The notes below the pieces were generated by a model, which was not told where the DNA came from, ran no database searches, and worked only from the letters and a program-made list of their open reading frames with translations. From Streptomyces globisporus (GTDB taxonomy: Bacteria > Actinomycetota > Actinomycetes > Streptomycetales > Streptomycetaceae), in contig BMTG01000006.1 of assembly GCA_014649555.1 (NCBI GenBank), forward strand, positions 62,001 to 126,000: a stretch of DNA of 64,000 nt. The letters are read 5' to 3'. The first letter of the stretch is position 1. The number at the start of each line of letters is the position of its first letter. Position numbers and translations under genes: made by a program. Shown one piece after another: positions 1 through 8,937 of this stretch.

Positions 1-321
1 GCCACCGCCCTCTCCGTCCAGTCGCTCTCCCTGCAACTGGTCGCCGCCGGGGCCGGACTGGGCGCGGGCGCCCTGCCCCCGGGCCCGCTGCCCTGGCTGC
101 TGGCCGCCACGGCCGTGCTGGCCGGCGCGCTGCTCTGGGTCAGGCGCGCCGGCCCGCCGAAGGGATTCCCGGATGCCCCGCCCGGCCCGGACGCCGCGGT
201 CCCGGTCCCGCCCCACCACGGCTCCTCGACGGCCGGGGACCCGGTCGTCGCCCCCGTTTCCGCCGGACCGCTCCACGACACCGCACCCGAGGAGATCCAC
301 CCCCATGCTCGACCGATGTGA
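1..321 (+). CDS. MFS transporter, C-terminal end (5' part outside window)
   Basis: Only the last 106 residues are visible; the frame is open from base 1 to the TGA at 319-321. Small-residue-rich hydrophobic stretches (about residues 13-25 and 30-47), with RR immediately after the second, look like the last membrane helices of a 12- or 14-helix drug exporter. A Pro/Ala-rich cytoplasmic tail follows. The 3' end overlaps the start of the PfkB kinase by 17 bases, so the two are probably cotranscribed. Calling it MFS rests on the helix pattern only; another polytopic transporter family is possible. Confidence 0.5.
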   Translation, partial: ATALSVQSLSLQLVAAGAGLGAGALPPGPLPWLLAATAVLAGALLWVRRAGPPKGFPDAPPGPDAAVPVPPHHGSSTAGDPVVAPVSAGPLHDTAPEEIHPHARPM

Positions 322-1237
322 GCCGCTGGTCATCGGCGAATGCGTCGCCGACATCGTCCGGCAGCCGGACCGGCCCGACCGGGTCCACCCCGGCGGCAGC
401 CCCGCGAACGTCGCGTACGGACTGGCCAGGCTCGGCCATCACCCCACTCTGCACACCCAGTTGGGCGCCGACGGCCACGGGCGGCTCATCCGGGACCATC
501 TGACAGCCGCCGGGGTCGAGGTCCGCACCGACGACGCCACCGGGCCGACCTCCTCGGCCGTGGTCACCCTGGACGGCCAGGGGCACGCCACGTACGCCTT
601 CGACGTCGGCTGGACCCTGGGCCCCGTCCCGCTCGGCCGGGCGCCGGGGCATGTGCACACCGGCTCCATCGCGGCCGTCGTCGAACCCGGGGCGGCGACG
701 GTCCTGGCCGCCCTGGAGGCGCTGCGGACCGCTGCCACCGTCAGCTACGACCCCAACGTGCGACCCGAGTTGATGGGCGAGCGCGCCCCGGCCGTGGCCC
801 GCGTCGAGCGCTGCGTCGCGCTGAGCGACGTCGTCAAGGCCAGCGACGAGGACCTGAGGTGGCTGCACCCGGACGAGGAGCCGGAGCGGATCGCCGGGCG
901 ATGGCTCGCCGCCGGACCCGCGCTCGTCCTCGTCACCCGGGGCGAGGCGGGCGCGTTCGCTCTGTTCCCCAGCGGCCGGATCACCGTCGAGGCCCCCACG
1001 GTCGAGGTCGCCGACACCGTCGGCGCGGGCGACGCCTTCATGTCGGGGACCCTCCACGCCCTCGCCGCGCACGGGCTCCTGGGCCCGGACGCCCGGGACC
1101 GGCTGCACGCCGTGGACCGCGACACCGTCGCCGACGTCCTGCGCCACGCGGTCGCCTCCGCCGCCGTGACCGTCTCCCGGCCCGGGGCCAACCCGCCGGG
1201 ACCCGACGAGCTCCGCGAGGCGCTCGGCGTCAACTGA
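305..1237 (+). CDS. PfkB-family sugar kinase (fructokinase-like)
   Basis: The 310-residue product has both PfkB/ribokinase signatures: the N-terminal sugar-binding Gly-Gly-x-x-x-Asn stretch (GGSPANVAYGLARLG, residues 30-44) and the C-terminal DTVGAGDAF box (237-245), in which Asp243 is the expected catalytic base next to the anion hole. The length is normal for fructokinases. The ATG at 305 is preceded by a GAGGAG-type ribosome site and lies inside the end of the transporter gene, suggesting translational coupling. The sugar specificity cannot be read from sequence. Proximity to an exporter and an acyl operon allows either plain carbon metabolism or modification of a product sugar. Confidence 0.85.
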   Translation: MLDRCEPLVIGECVADIVRQPDRPDRVHPGGSPANVAYGLARLGHHPTLHTQLGADGHGRLIRDHLTAAGVEVRTDDATGPTSSAVVTLDGQGHATYAFDVGWTLGPVPLGRAPGHVHTGSIAAVVEPGAATVLAALEALRTAATVSYDPNVRPELMGERAPAVARVERCVALSDVVKASDEDLRWLHPDEEPERIAGRWLAAGPALVLVTRGEAGAFALFPSGRITVEAPTVEVADTVGAGDAFMSGTLHALAAHGLLGPDARDRLHAVDRDTVADVLRHAVASAAVTVSRPGANPPGPDELREALGVN

Positions 1238-1324
1238 CGCCACGTCATGACCCGTTCGGCGCAGTCGAACGCACCCTCGTGAGACGTTCCGCCGTTCGTC
1301 AACCCGATGCAGTACGACAACGGG

Positions 1325-1360
1325 ATCGGGGCGACGGGTGGCATCGGGGCGACGGGTGGC
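1325..1360 (+). repeat. Perfect 18-bp tandem duplication at the KAS III start
   Basis: The 18-mer at 1325-1342 is repeated exactly at 1343-1360. Each copy carries an in-frame GTG (1338 and 1356), so the duplication creates two alternative start codons for the KAS III gene six codons apart. Neither GTG has a strong Shine-Dalgarno sequence. Confidence 0.9.
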
Positions 1361-2471
1361 GAGGAGACGGGCGGCCGACAGCGGGACGGAGCCGGGGACG
1401 CGGGCGGGCGTCTTAGCGGCCGGCGCGCGCACGGCAGTGCTCCAGGGCGTGGCGGGCTGGGTGCCGGGGGAGCCGGTCGGCAACGAACGGCTCCCCGCCG
1501 ACTGGGGCGTGGACGACGCCTGGGTCCGCCGCCGCACCGGCATCGGCAGCCGGCACCGTGCCGGACCGGGCGTCGCCACCGGCGACCTCGCGTTCGAGGC
1601 GGCCTCCCGGCTGCTGGCCGGCGCCCCGGCGGCGGATCGGGTGGACGCGGTGGTCCTCGCCACCGCCACCCCCGACCACCTCTGCCCCGGCACCGCCCCC
1701 GCACTCGCGGCCCGGCTGGGGCTCGGCACCGTACCGGCGCTGGACATCGCCGCCGTGTGCAGCGGCTTCGTCTACGGACTCGCCGTCTGCCACGGTCTGG
1801 TCACCTCGGGCCTCTACGGGAGGATCCTGCTCGTCGGGGCCGACGTCTACTCGACCTGGCTCGACCCGGCCGACCGTTCGGCGGGCGTCGTCTTCGGTGA
1901 CGGGGCGGGCGCCGCCCTGGTGGCGGCCGGGCGCCGAGGCGATCCCGGGGAACTGCTCGCGTTCGACCTGGGCAGCGACGGTACGGGCTACGACCTGATC
2001 ACCGTCCCCGGCGGCGGGGCCCGTGCGCGGGCGAGCCGGAAGCCGCCGGGCCTGGACGACGGGTTTTTCCGGATGCAGGGCGGCACCGTCTACCAGCACG
2101 CCGTGGAGCGCATGACCGGCTCCTGCCGGACGCTCCTGGACCGGGTCGGCTGGGACCCGGCCGAGGTCGACCGCTTCGTGCCGCACCAGGCCAACGCCCG
2201 GATCCTGCGCGCCGTCGCCGAGCGGGTCGGCATCGCCCCGCAGCGCTGCGTGACCCATCTGGAGCAGGTAGGCAACACCGGCGCCGCCTCCATCCCGCTG
2301 GCCCTGGCCGACGCGGCGGACGACGGGCTTCTCCACCCCGGCGACCGGGTGCTGCTCACCGCCTTCGGGGGCGGACTGACCTGGGGTTCGGCGGCACTTC
2401 GCTGGCCCGGGACCCCGCAGACCATGTGTATGGACTCTATGGAAGGAACACAGCATGTCGCTCCCCGCTGA
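1338..2471 (+). CDS. Beta-ketoacyl-ACP synthase III (FabH-like)
   Basis: Thiolase-fold KAS III of 377 residues with the full Cys-His-Asn triad: Cys141 in AAVCSGF, His283 in VPHQAN and Asn313 in GNTGAAS. It should condense an acyl-CoA primer with malonyl-ACP to start a chain. The start is uncertain: GTG 1338 and GTG 1356 are duplicated starts, and GTG 1437 would begin right before the conserved core (LQGVAGWVPGEP). If translation starts at either upstream GTG, the gene has one TTA leucine codon (1413-1415), the bldA-dependent codon. The 3' end overlaps the next KAS II gene by 17 bases. The gene set matches the primer module of calcium-dependent antibiotic rather than primary fatty acid synthesis. 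Confidence 0.9.
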   Translation: MASGRRVARRRAADSGTEPGTRAGVLAAGARTAVLQGVAGWVPGEPVGNERLPADWGVDDAWVRRRTGIGSRHRAGPGVATGDLAFEAASRLLAGAPAADRVDAVVLATATPDHLCPGTAPALAARLGLGTVPALDIAAVCSGFVYGLAVCHGLVTSGLYGRILLVGADVYSTWLDPADRSAGVVFGDGAGAALVAAGRRGDPGELLAFDLGSDGTGYDLITVPGGGARARASRKPPGLDDGFFRMQGGTVYQHAVERMTGSCRTLLDRVGWDPAEVDRFVPHQANARILRAVAERVGIAPQRCVTHLEQVGNTGAASIPLALADAADDGLLHPGDRVLLTAFGGGLTWGSAALRWPGTPQTMCMDSMEGTQHVAPR

Positions 2472-3711
2472 TCAGGGCACCGAGGCCCGAGCCGGCACCG
2501 CCGTCGCGGTGACGGGGATCGGCCTCGTGACACCCGCAGGGGCGGACGAGCACAGCTTCTGGGAGGGGCTGTGCTCCGGGCGGTCCACCGCCCGGCGGAT
2601 CGAGGAACTCGCGGGCCTGCCGGTCGACTTCGCCTGTCCGGTCGACGGCATCGACCTGGACGCGGCGGTGGGCGGCCGGTCGGTGTGGCGGATGGCCCGG
2701 TTCGTGAAGCTGGCGCTGGTCGCCGCCCGGCAGGCCGTCGCCGACGCCGGCCTCGACCCGGCCCGATGGGACGGCACCCGGGTCGGCGTGGTGCTCGGCG
2801 TGGGCGTCGGCGGCGTCTCCGTACTCGTCGACAACGCGGCCAAGCTGGCCGCCTCGGGCCCCGAGGCGGTCTCCCCGCTCCTCGTGCCGATGATGATCCC
2901 CAACGCGGCGGCGGGCGAGGTCGCCATCGCGCTGAAGGCGGGCGGCCCCAGCCTCGCCCCCGCCACCGCCTGCGCCTCCGGGGCCACGGCCGTCGCCGTC
3001 GCCCGCGATCTGCTGCTCGGCGGCAGCTGCGACGTGGTGGTCGCGGGCGGCGCGGAGTCGGTGCTGACCCCGCTGGTGGTGACCGCGTTCGCCCGGATGG
3101 GCGCGCTGTCCACCCGCACCGGTGAACCGGCCGCCGCCTCACGCCCGTTCGCCGCCGACCGGGACGGCTTCGTCATCGGCGAGGGCGCCGCCATGCTCGT
3201 CCTGGAGCGCGAGGAGGGGGTACGGGCCCGGGGCGGCCGGACGCGCGCCCTGCTCGCCGGGGCCGGCTCCAGCACCGACGCCCACCACCCCACCGCCCCG
3301 GCCCCCGACGGGCACGGCGCCCAGCGGGCGGTGCGGGCGGCGCTCGACCAGGCGGGCTGGGCGCCGGGCGATGTCGACCACATCAACGCCCACGGCACCT
3401 CCACCCCCCTCAACGACGCCATGGAGACCACCCTCATCTCCCGGCTCTTCCCGCACCGGCCGCCGGTCACCGCGCCCAAGGGCGTCACCGGACACACCCT
3501 GGCGGCGGCGGGCGCGATCGAGGCGGTGGCCACCGTCCTGACGCTGGAACGTTCCGCCGTCCCGCCGATCGCCAACCTGGACGCGCTCCCCGACGCTTTC
3601 CCCCTCGACTGTGTGACGAAGGAACCCCGTCTCCGGCGGGTCGAGACGGCGCTCAGTCACTCCTTCGGCTTCGGCGGCCACAACGTCGTACTGGCCTTCC
3701 AACGCGCCTGA
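2455..3711 (+). CDS. Beta-ketoacyl-ACP synthase II (FabF-like), first copy
   Basis: 418-residue KAS II with Cys173 (ACASGA), His313 (NAHGTST) and His347 (TGHTLAAAG), the complete Cys-His-His set, so it should be a condensing enzyme and not a chain-length factor. The ATG at 2455 follows GGAAGGA and sits inside the end of the KAS III gene. It probably elongates the primer made by that enzyme on the stand-alone ACP encoded downstream. It is closely similar in layout to the second KAS II of the operon at 6164-7387, which suggests an old duplication. Confidence 0.93.
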   Translation: MSLPADQGTEARAGTAVAVTGIGLVTPAGADEHSFWEGLCSGRSTARRIEELAGLPVDFACPVDGIDLDAAVGGRSVWRMARFVKLALVAARQAVADAGLDPARWDGTRVGVVLGVGVGGVSVLVDNAAKLAASGPEAVSPLLVPMMIPNAAAGEVAIALKAGGPSLAPATACASGATAVAVARDLLLGGSCDVVVAGGAESVLTPLVVTAFARMGALSTRTGEPAAASRPFAADRDGFVIGEGAAMLVLEREEGVRARGGRTRALLAGAGSSTDAHHPTAPAPDGHGAQRAVRAALDQAGWAPGDVDHINAHGTSTPLNDAMETTLISRLFPHRPPVTAPKGVTGHTLAAAGAIEAVATVLTLERSAVPPIANLDALPDAFPLDCVTKEPRLRRVETALSHSFGFGGHNVVLAFQRA

Positions 3712-3739
3712 TATACGGGGGCATTTCGGGACGGCGGGG

Positions 3740-5797
3740 GTGTCCTCGCCGTTCCTTGATCGTTACTGTGTTGTGACCGTAACCACGAACGACGCGGCCT
3801 CGCCGTCCACGAACGATTTGCTCACCGCAGTGCTCTTCGGGCCGAACTTCCGCCAGGAGCACGGATTCTGGCGCCGCCTGCTGACAACAGAACCGTTTCG
3901 CCGCCCCGGTGGCGGCACCCCCGACGAGCGACTCGCCCTCTCCTACCACCGGCTGCGCATCCTCAACAACGCGCTCGACAGCGGCGCCCGACTGGCCGCC
4001 GATCCCCGGGCGCTGTCCGCCCTCCACGAGTGGCTCGGCCCCGTCGACCCGGCGCTGACCACCGTGGCGGGCATCCACTACAACCTCTTCCTCGGCAGCC
4101 TCCTCGACCACGACGCGGACACCCGGCGTGATCTGTCGGACTTCCTCGCCCTGCGGCGCGTGGGCACCTTCCTCTGTACGGAGGTGGCGCACGGCAACGA
4201 CGCGGCGGCCATCGAGACGACCGCGACGTACGACCGTGAACGCGACGGCTTCGTCCTGCACACCCCGCACGCAGGGGCACAGAAGTTCATGCCCAACACC
4301 AGTCCCGCCGGGGGCCCCAAGTCCGGTGTGGTGGCTGCCCGTCTGTTCGCCGACGGCGCCGACCACGGGGTCTTCCTCTTCCTCGCCCCGCTCACCGACG
4401 CCCACCGCGCCCTGCCCGGCGTCCGGGTGCGGCGGCTGCCCGCCCGGATGGGCTCCCCGGTCGACCACTGCCTGACCTCCTTCGACCGCTGCTTCGTCCC
4501 GCGCGAGGCGCTGCTCGCCGGACAGCAGGGGCGGATCGGCGACGACGGCCGGTTCCACAGCGAAGTCCCCAACCGCAGAAGGCGGTTCCTCACCTCCATC
4601 GGCCGGGTCACCCCCGGCAAGCTCTCCATGAGCGCCTGCGCGGTCGGCTCCGCCCGGGTCACCCTGGCCATCGCCGTCCGGTACGCCGGCCACCGGATGA
4701 TCTCCGGATCGCGCGCCGCCCGGCGGATCCCGGTGTACGCGCACCGCACCCACCACGGCCCGCTGGCCGGAGCGATGGCCACCGTCTACGCGATGAGCCT
4801 GCTGCACCGCAGGGCGCTGGACGGCTGGGAGTCGGCCTCCGGGGCCGACCGGGACGAGGCGGAACGCCTGGTGGCCGTCGCCAAGGGATGGATCACCTGG
4901 CAGGCCCGCGACGTCATCGTCGAATGCCGCGAACGGTGCGGAGCCCAGGGACTGTTGGAGAACAACGGAATGACCGAACTGGTCACCGGCATCGAGGGCG
5001 CGATCACCGCCGAGGGCGACAACCTCGCCGTCCACGCCAAGGCCGCCGCCGAGATGCTCTTCAGCGCCGCCGACCGGGACTCGGCCGACGACGGCGGCCC
5101 CGGCGACCTGGACGACCCGGCCTTCCTCGGTCGGCTGTTCGCCGCCGTCGAGGACCTCTGGTTCGCCCGCGCCCGCACGCGGATGAGCGCCGCCCCGCCC
5201 GGCGACCCGCTCGGCCGCTGGAACGCCGCGTCGTCGGCCGCGCTGCGCGGCGTCGAGGCGTACGCCTGCCGACAGGCGGACGAAGCGTACGCCGAGGCCG
5301 TCGCCACCCTGCCCGAGGGCGCGGCGCGCGAACGGCTCACCGAGCTGCGCAGGCTCTTCGCGCTCCGGTGGATCGCCCGCAACAGCGGCGACCTGCTCGC
5401 CTCCGGACGGCTGACCGCCGATCAGGTCACCTTTCTGCCCGAAGCGGTGGAGGAGGCGACCGTCGTCGTCGCCGAACACACCCCCGCCCTGGTGGAGACC
5501 TTCGCCCTGCCCGAGCGGCTGATGTCGGACTGGCCGATCGCCGGACCCCGGTACGCGGACGTCTACGACGACCCCGAGGGGGCGTGGCACCGGAGTCGCA
5601 GGGCGGGAATCCGGGGGCGAGCGGCGGAGTTCCGGCGGCCCGTCTGCGGCAGCCGGAGGCGCCCGCTGCGCGAAAAGGTCGCGGCGCTCGGCACCCGTGG
5701 GGTCCTTCTGGCGTACTGGGGAACCACATCGGTGCTCTCCCGATGGTTCGAGAAGCCGCAGGTGAGCGTAGATGAATCGGTTCGCCGGAAGGCGTAA
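3740..5797 (+). CDS. Acyl-CoA/acyl-ACP oxidase-like flavoprotein (HxcO-like)
   Basis: 685 residues, the size and layout of acyl-CoA oxidases rather than the roughly 400-residue dehydrogenases: an alpha-helical N-terminal part, a beta domain with the FLCTEVAHGNDAAAIETTATY segment, a MGSPVDHCLTSFDRCFVPREALL-type segment, and the C-terminal CRERCGAQG followed by ITAEGDN that contacts FAD in this family. In the CDA pathway the homologous type of enzyme, HxcO, oxidises hexanoyl-ACP and also epoxidises it. Here the gene sits between KAS II and ACP, so an ACP-bound acyl chain is the likely substrate (inference). The start may be GTG 3740 or GTG 3773. Confidence 0.85.
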   Translation: MSSPFLDRYCVVTVTTNDAASPSTNDLLTAVLFGPNFRQEHGFWRRLLTTEPFRRPGGGTPDERLALSYHRLRILNNALDSGARLAADPRALSALHEWLGPVDPALTTVAGIHYNLFLGSLLDHDADTRRDLSDFLALRRVGTFLCTEVAHGNDAAAIETTATYDRERDGFVLHTPHAGAQKFMPNTSPAGGPKSGVVAARLFADGADHGVFLFLAPLTDAHRALPGVRVRRLPARMGSPVDHCLTSFDRCFVPREALLAGQQGRIGDDGRFHSEVPNRRRRFLTSIGRVTPGKLSMSACAVGSARVTLAIAVRYAGHRMISGSRAARRIPVYAHRTHHGPLAGAMATVYAMSLLHRRALDGWESASGADRDEAERLVAVAKGWITWQARDVIVECRERCGAQGLLENNGMTELVTGIEGAITAEGDNLAVHAKAAAEMLFSAADRDSADDGGPGDLDDPAFLGRLFAAVEDLWFARARTRMSAAPPGDPLGRWNAASSAALRGVEAYACRQADEAYAEAVATLPEGAARERLTELRRLFALRWIARNSGDLLASGRLTADQVTFLPEAVEEATVVVAEHTPALVETFALPERLMSDWPIAGPRYADVYDDPEGAWHRSRRAGIRGRAAEFRRPVCGSRRRPLREKVAALGTRGVLLAYWGTTSVLSRWFEKPQVSVDESVRRKA

Positions 5798-5891
5798 CCG
5801 GAAGATCGTCATCCAGTTATTTCGGAAGGTGGGCAGTACCGGTTCTCCCGCCGCTCGGACGATCTCGACGTACCCGATGAGAGGAATCACC

Positions 5892-6167
5892 ATGAAGACC
5901 ATTCACCCCAAGATCACCGAGGTGCTGACCGGGACGTTCAAGGTGCCCGCCCACGAGGTCCTGCCGGAGTCCACCATGGACAGCCTGGAGATGGACTCCC
6001 TCGCGGTCGCCGAGTTCGCCGTCATCATCAAGGAGACCCTGGGCGTCGACGCCGACTCCGAGAAGCTCTACAAGGACGCCACGCTGGCCGAGATCTCCGC
6101 GTACATCGACGAGGCCGTCGGAAGCGCGGAGGCCGAGGCGACGGTGCCGGTGAGCAACACCCGATGA
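5892..6167 (+). CDS. Stand-alone acyl carrier protein
   Basis: 91-residue acidic four-helix ACP. The phosphopantetheine attachment motif is LEMDSLAVAEF with Ser36 as the modified residue. The ATG at 5892 follows GAGAGGAATC; an upstream in-frame ATG at 5772 would overlap the oxidase gene and has no ACP homology, so it is less likely. The TGA overlaps the ATG of the second KAS II gene (ATGA, 6164-6167), so the two are coupled. It should carry the growing acyl chain made by the flanking KAS enzymes and present it to the oxidase. Confidence 0.93.
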   Translation: MKTIHPKITEVLTGTFKVPAHEVLPESTMDSLEMDSLAVAEFAVIIKETLGVDADSEKLYKDATLAEISAYIDEAVGSAEAEATVPVSNTR

Positions 6168-7387
6168 AACGACCCGCCATCGCCGTGACGGGACTGGGGA
6201 TGATCACCCCGGTCGGCCACACCACCGACACCACCTGGGACGGAGTCCGCGCCGGCGTCTCGCCCGCCCGTACCGTCCCCGAACTGCAAGGCTGCGCCGT
6301 CGACTTCGCCTGTACGGTCTCCGGCATCGACCTCGACGAGGCGGTCGGCGGCCGGTCCGCGTTCCGGATGGGCCGGTACGTCAAGTTCGCCCTCCTGGCC
6401 GCCCGGGAGGCGGTCGCCGACGCCGGGCTCGACCCGGCGCACTGGGACGGGACCCGGGTCGCCGTCGTGGTCGGCACCAGCAGCGGAGGATCCGCCGGAC
6501 TCACCGAACAGGCCGTCGCCCTGGAGCGGCGCGGCCCCGAGGCCACCTCACCCTCGGGCATCCTGCTGACCATCCCGAACATGCCCGCGGCCGAGATCGC
6601 CATCGCGATGAAGGCCACCGGGCCGAGCTTGGCCCCCTGTACCGCCTGCTCGTCCGGGGTGACCGCGCTGTCCGTGGCCCGGGACATGCTCACGCTGGGC
6701 CAGTGCGACATCGCCGTCGCCGGGGCCACCGAGTCGATCGTCTTCCCCGTCGCCATGACCGGCTTCGCCCGCTCCGGCGCCGCGGCACCGCGGGACGGCG
6801 ACCCCGCCCGCCTCTGCCGCCCCTTCGCCGCCGACCGGGCCGGGATCGTCATGGGCGAGGGCGCGGCGATCATGGTCCTGGAGCGGGCCGAGGAGGCCCG
6901 CGCCCGAGGAGCCTCCCCCCGGGCGCTGATCGCGGGCGCCGGGGCCACCACCGACGCCCACCACCCCACCAGCCCGCACCCTTCGGGCGAGGTCGCGCGG
7001 GCGGCCGTCGACGCCGCGCTGCGCGACGCGGGCTGGCGGGCCGAGGACGTCGACCACGTCAACGCGCACGGCACGTCGACTCCGCAGGGCGACGCCACCG
7101 AAGCCGCCCTCATCGGCCGGGCCTACCCGCACCGGCCGCCCGTCACCGCCCCCAAGGGCGTACTGGGCCACTGCATGGGGGCGGCGGGCGCCATCGAGGC
7201 GGGCCTGACGATCCTCACGCTCCAGCACGGGGTGATCCCGCCGATCGCGAACCTGGACGCCCCCGAGCCCGGGTTCGCCATCGACTGTGTCACCAAGACC
7301 CCGCGCGAGGTGCCCGTACGACGGGCCGTCAGCCACTCCTTCGGCTTCGGCGGCCAGAACGCGGTGATCGCCCTCCAGGCTCCGTAG
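6164..7387 (+). CDS. Beta-ketoacyl-ACP synthase II (FabF-like), second copy
   Basis: 407-residue KAS II with Cys162 (CTACSSG), His302 (NAHGTST) and His336 (LGHCMGAAG), hence catalytically complete. It starts four bases before the ACP stop. The active-site surroundings differ from the first KAS II (Ser-Ser after the Cys instead of Ala-Ser, and Cys-Met instead of Thr-Leu after His336), which suggests a different chain length or substrate. It is the last gene of the operon and is followed by a hairpin at 7413-7447. The CDA cluster has one fabF in this position; the second copy is the main difference. Confidence 0.93.
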   Translation: MKRPAIAVTGLGMITPVGHTTDTTWDGVRAGVSPARTVPELQGCAVDFACTVSGIDLDEAVGGRSAFRMGRYVKFALLAAREAVADAGLDPAHWDGTRVAVVVGTSSGGSAGLTEQAVALERRGPEATSPSGILLTIPNMPAAEIAIAMKATGPSLAPCTACSSGVTALSVARDMLTLGQCDIAVAGATESIVFPVAMTGFARSGAAAPRDGDPARLCRPFAADRAGIVMGEGAAIMVLERAEEARARGASPRALIAGAGATTDAHHPTSPHPSGEVARAAVDAALRDAGWRAEDVDHVNAHGTSTPQGDATEAALIGRAYPHRPPVTAPKGVLGHCMGAAGAIEAGLTILTLQHGVIPPIANLDAPEPGFAIDCVTKTPREVPVRRAVSHSFGFGGQNAVIALQAP

Positions 7388-7412
7388 GGGCTGCCCGAGC
7401 GGAATCCGCACA

Positions 7413-7447
7413 GCCGGTACGGCGGGCCGACCCCGCGCCGTACCGGC
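7413..7447 (+). terminator. Hairpin after the acyl operon
   Basis: An 11-bp perfect inverted repeat (gccggtacggc, 7413-7423, with its complement at 7437-7447) and a 13-nt loop, 26 bases after the last KAS II stop. It has no T-run, as is common for streptomycete terminators. Confidence 0.55.
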
Positions 7448-7571
7448 ACCGCGGACGTGACCCACCGGACGGCGCCCGAGCTGCGAGAAGACGTCCGGGC
7501 TGACGGACCGCGCCGGGCCGCCCCCGGTACGTTTCCTGCCGCGTCGCTGACGGCGAAAGACGCCGGACAGC

Positions 7572-7608
7572 CCGCCGGGCGGACCCGTTGAACGAGCCCG
7601 CCCGGCGG
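7572..7608 (-). terminator. Hairpin after the PRC-barrel gene
   Basis: 11-bp perfect inverted repeat (ccgccgggcgg, 7572-7582, complement at 7598-7608) with a 15-nt loop, about 45 bases beyond the stop of the minus-strand PRC-barrel gene. It could serve both convergent units. Confidence 0.5.
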
Positions 7609-7653
7609 CCGAGGACGTGGGAGCGGCTTTCCAGCCACCTGAGGTCGTGCAGG

Positions 7654-8709
7654 TCAGCGGCGTCGCCCCTGGCCGAACTCGCCACCGGCGTCCTTGCCGG
7701 TGCCCATGTCCTTGCCGTCCGCGTAGTCGATCTTCTCCTTGCGGATCTCGGCGGAGACTTCCTTCTGCTCGGTGACCCGGTTGGTCTCCAGCCGGACCCG
7801 CTCCACCGGCACGGCCTCCTTGCGTACGGTGGCGCGCTCCGCGTGCAGCGTGACCTCGACGTCCTGCTCGCCGAAGTCCGTGGTCCCGGTGGTCTTCTCG
7901 CCGGGCTGGAGCGGTTCACGGACCACTCGCACCTCTTCGTGGGAGACCGGCACCGTCCGGGTGACCTCCTCGGTCACCACGTACTTGTGCAGCCGTGCCT
8001 TGCCGCTCTCGTACTCCTCCTTGCCGACGTGCAGCTGCTCCTCGGAGCGGATCATCTCCTCCTTGCCGCTCATGTCGGCCGCCCGGGACGTGCCCGCACC
8101 GGCGCCCGCCAGCGGGCGTTCCGTGGTGGATGCCTCCGTGTCGCGGTGCCTGCCCTTGCCGCTGCCCGCTCCTGCCATGCCCGCAGCTCCTGTCGTTCCC
8201 GCGCCGGCCATCCCGGCGCTCGTCCCGGCGGTGGTCGCCTTCCCGGTCGCCTTGGCGGTGGGGGGCGTTCCGGTACCCCGGGCCGCGCCCGCGGCGCCGG
8301 CGGCACCCGCCGCTCCCATCGCCCCGGTCCCGGCGACGGTCGGCGCGTCCATGCCGCCCGGCCGGTTCTCACCGAGATTGCCGGACTTCCTGCTCAGGCC
8401 GTAGTGCCGGTACAGCTCCTCCTCCTCGGCCACGGAGAGGTGCGCGTCCGCGTCCACCCGGGGCGCGTCCTTGACGCTCTCCTTCGGATGGGCGACGTGC
8501 AGGTCGGAACCCACTCGACGGGCTCCGGCGAGCGGGACGAAGCTCTCCTTCATACCGAACATGCCGGTCTTGACCGTGATCCAGTCGGGCCTGCCGGTGT
8601 CGTCGTCGACGTACACCCGGCCCACGCTGCCGACCTTCTCGCCGTCGTTGTCGTACACGGTCAGACCGTCGAGTTCTCCGGAATCCGTGAAACCGTCAGC
8701 GGCTCCCAT
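7654..8709 (-). CDS. PRC-barrel and DUF2382 (YsnF/AvaK) stress protein
   Basis: 351 residues. A PRC-barrel at about 10-90 (LDGLTVYDNDGEKVG, WITVKTGMFG), a Gly/Ala/Thr-rich low-complexity linker at about 130-220, and a DUF2382 domain with alternating charged strands at the C-terminus (RSEEQLHVGKEEYESGKARL, then EEVTRTVPVSHEEVRVVREP). The ATG at 8709 is preceded by GAGAGGAGGA; a longer upstream frame lacks such a site. The family is induced by general or osmotic stress in actinobacteria. It has no obvious partner here: it lies convergent to the acyl operon and divergent from the cobinamide gene. Confidence 0.85.
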   Translation of the reverse strand: MGAADGFTDSGELDGLTVYDNDGEKVGSVGRVYVDDDTGRPDWITVKTGMFGMKESFVPLAGARRVGSDLHVAHPKESVKDAPRVDADAHLSVAEEEELYRHYGLSRKSGNLGENRPGGMDAPTVAGTGAMGAAGAAGAAGAARGTGTPPTAKATGKATTAGTSAGMAGAGTTGAAGMAGAGSGKGRHRDTEASTTERPLAGAGAGTSRAADMSGKEEMIRSEEQLHVGKEEYESGKARLHKYVVTEEVTRTVPVSHEEVRVVREPLQPGEKTTGTTDFGEQDVEVTLHAERATVRKEAVPVERVRLETNRVTEQKEVSAEIRKEKIDYADGKDMGTGKDAGGEFGQGRRR

Positions 8710-8937
8710 AACCGATTCCTCCTCTCGGGCACGCCCTGTGGTTGGCTCCACCGGAGGTGGCGCGTCCGGATTCCATCGCGCCTCACCCGCCTGGACGCTG
8801 CAACCGCCCGCCCGCCCCGATCGTGGCTCCGGCAAGCCCGGTGCGGGGCCCCGGCCCCGTGCGGCGGTACCGGGCCACTCCGCAAGGCGTTAGGCCAATC
8901 GGGTGAGCCGCCGGGGCTCGCATAGGATCGGCGGACC

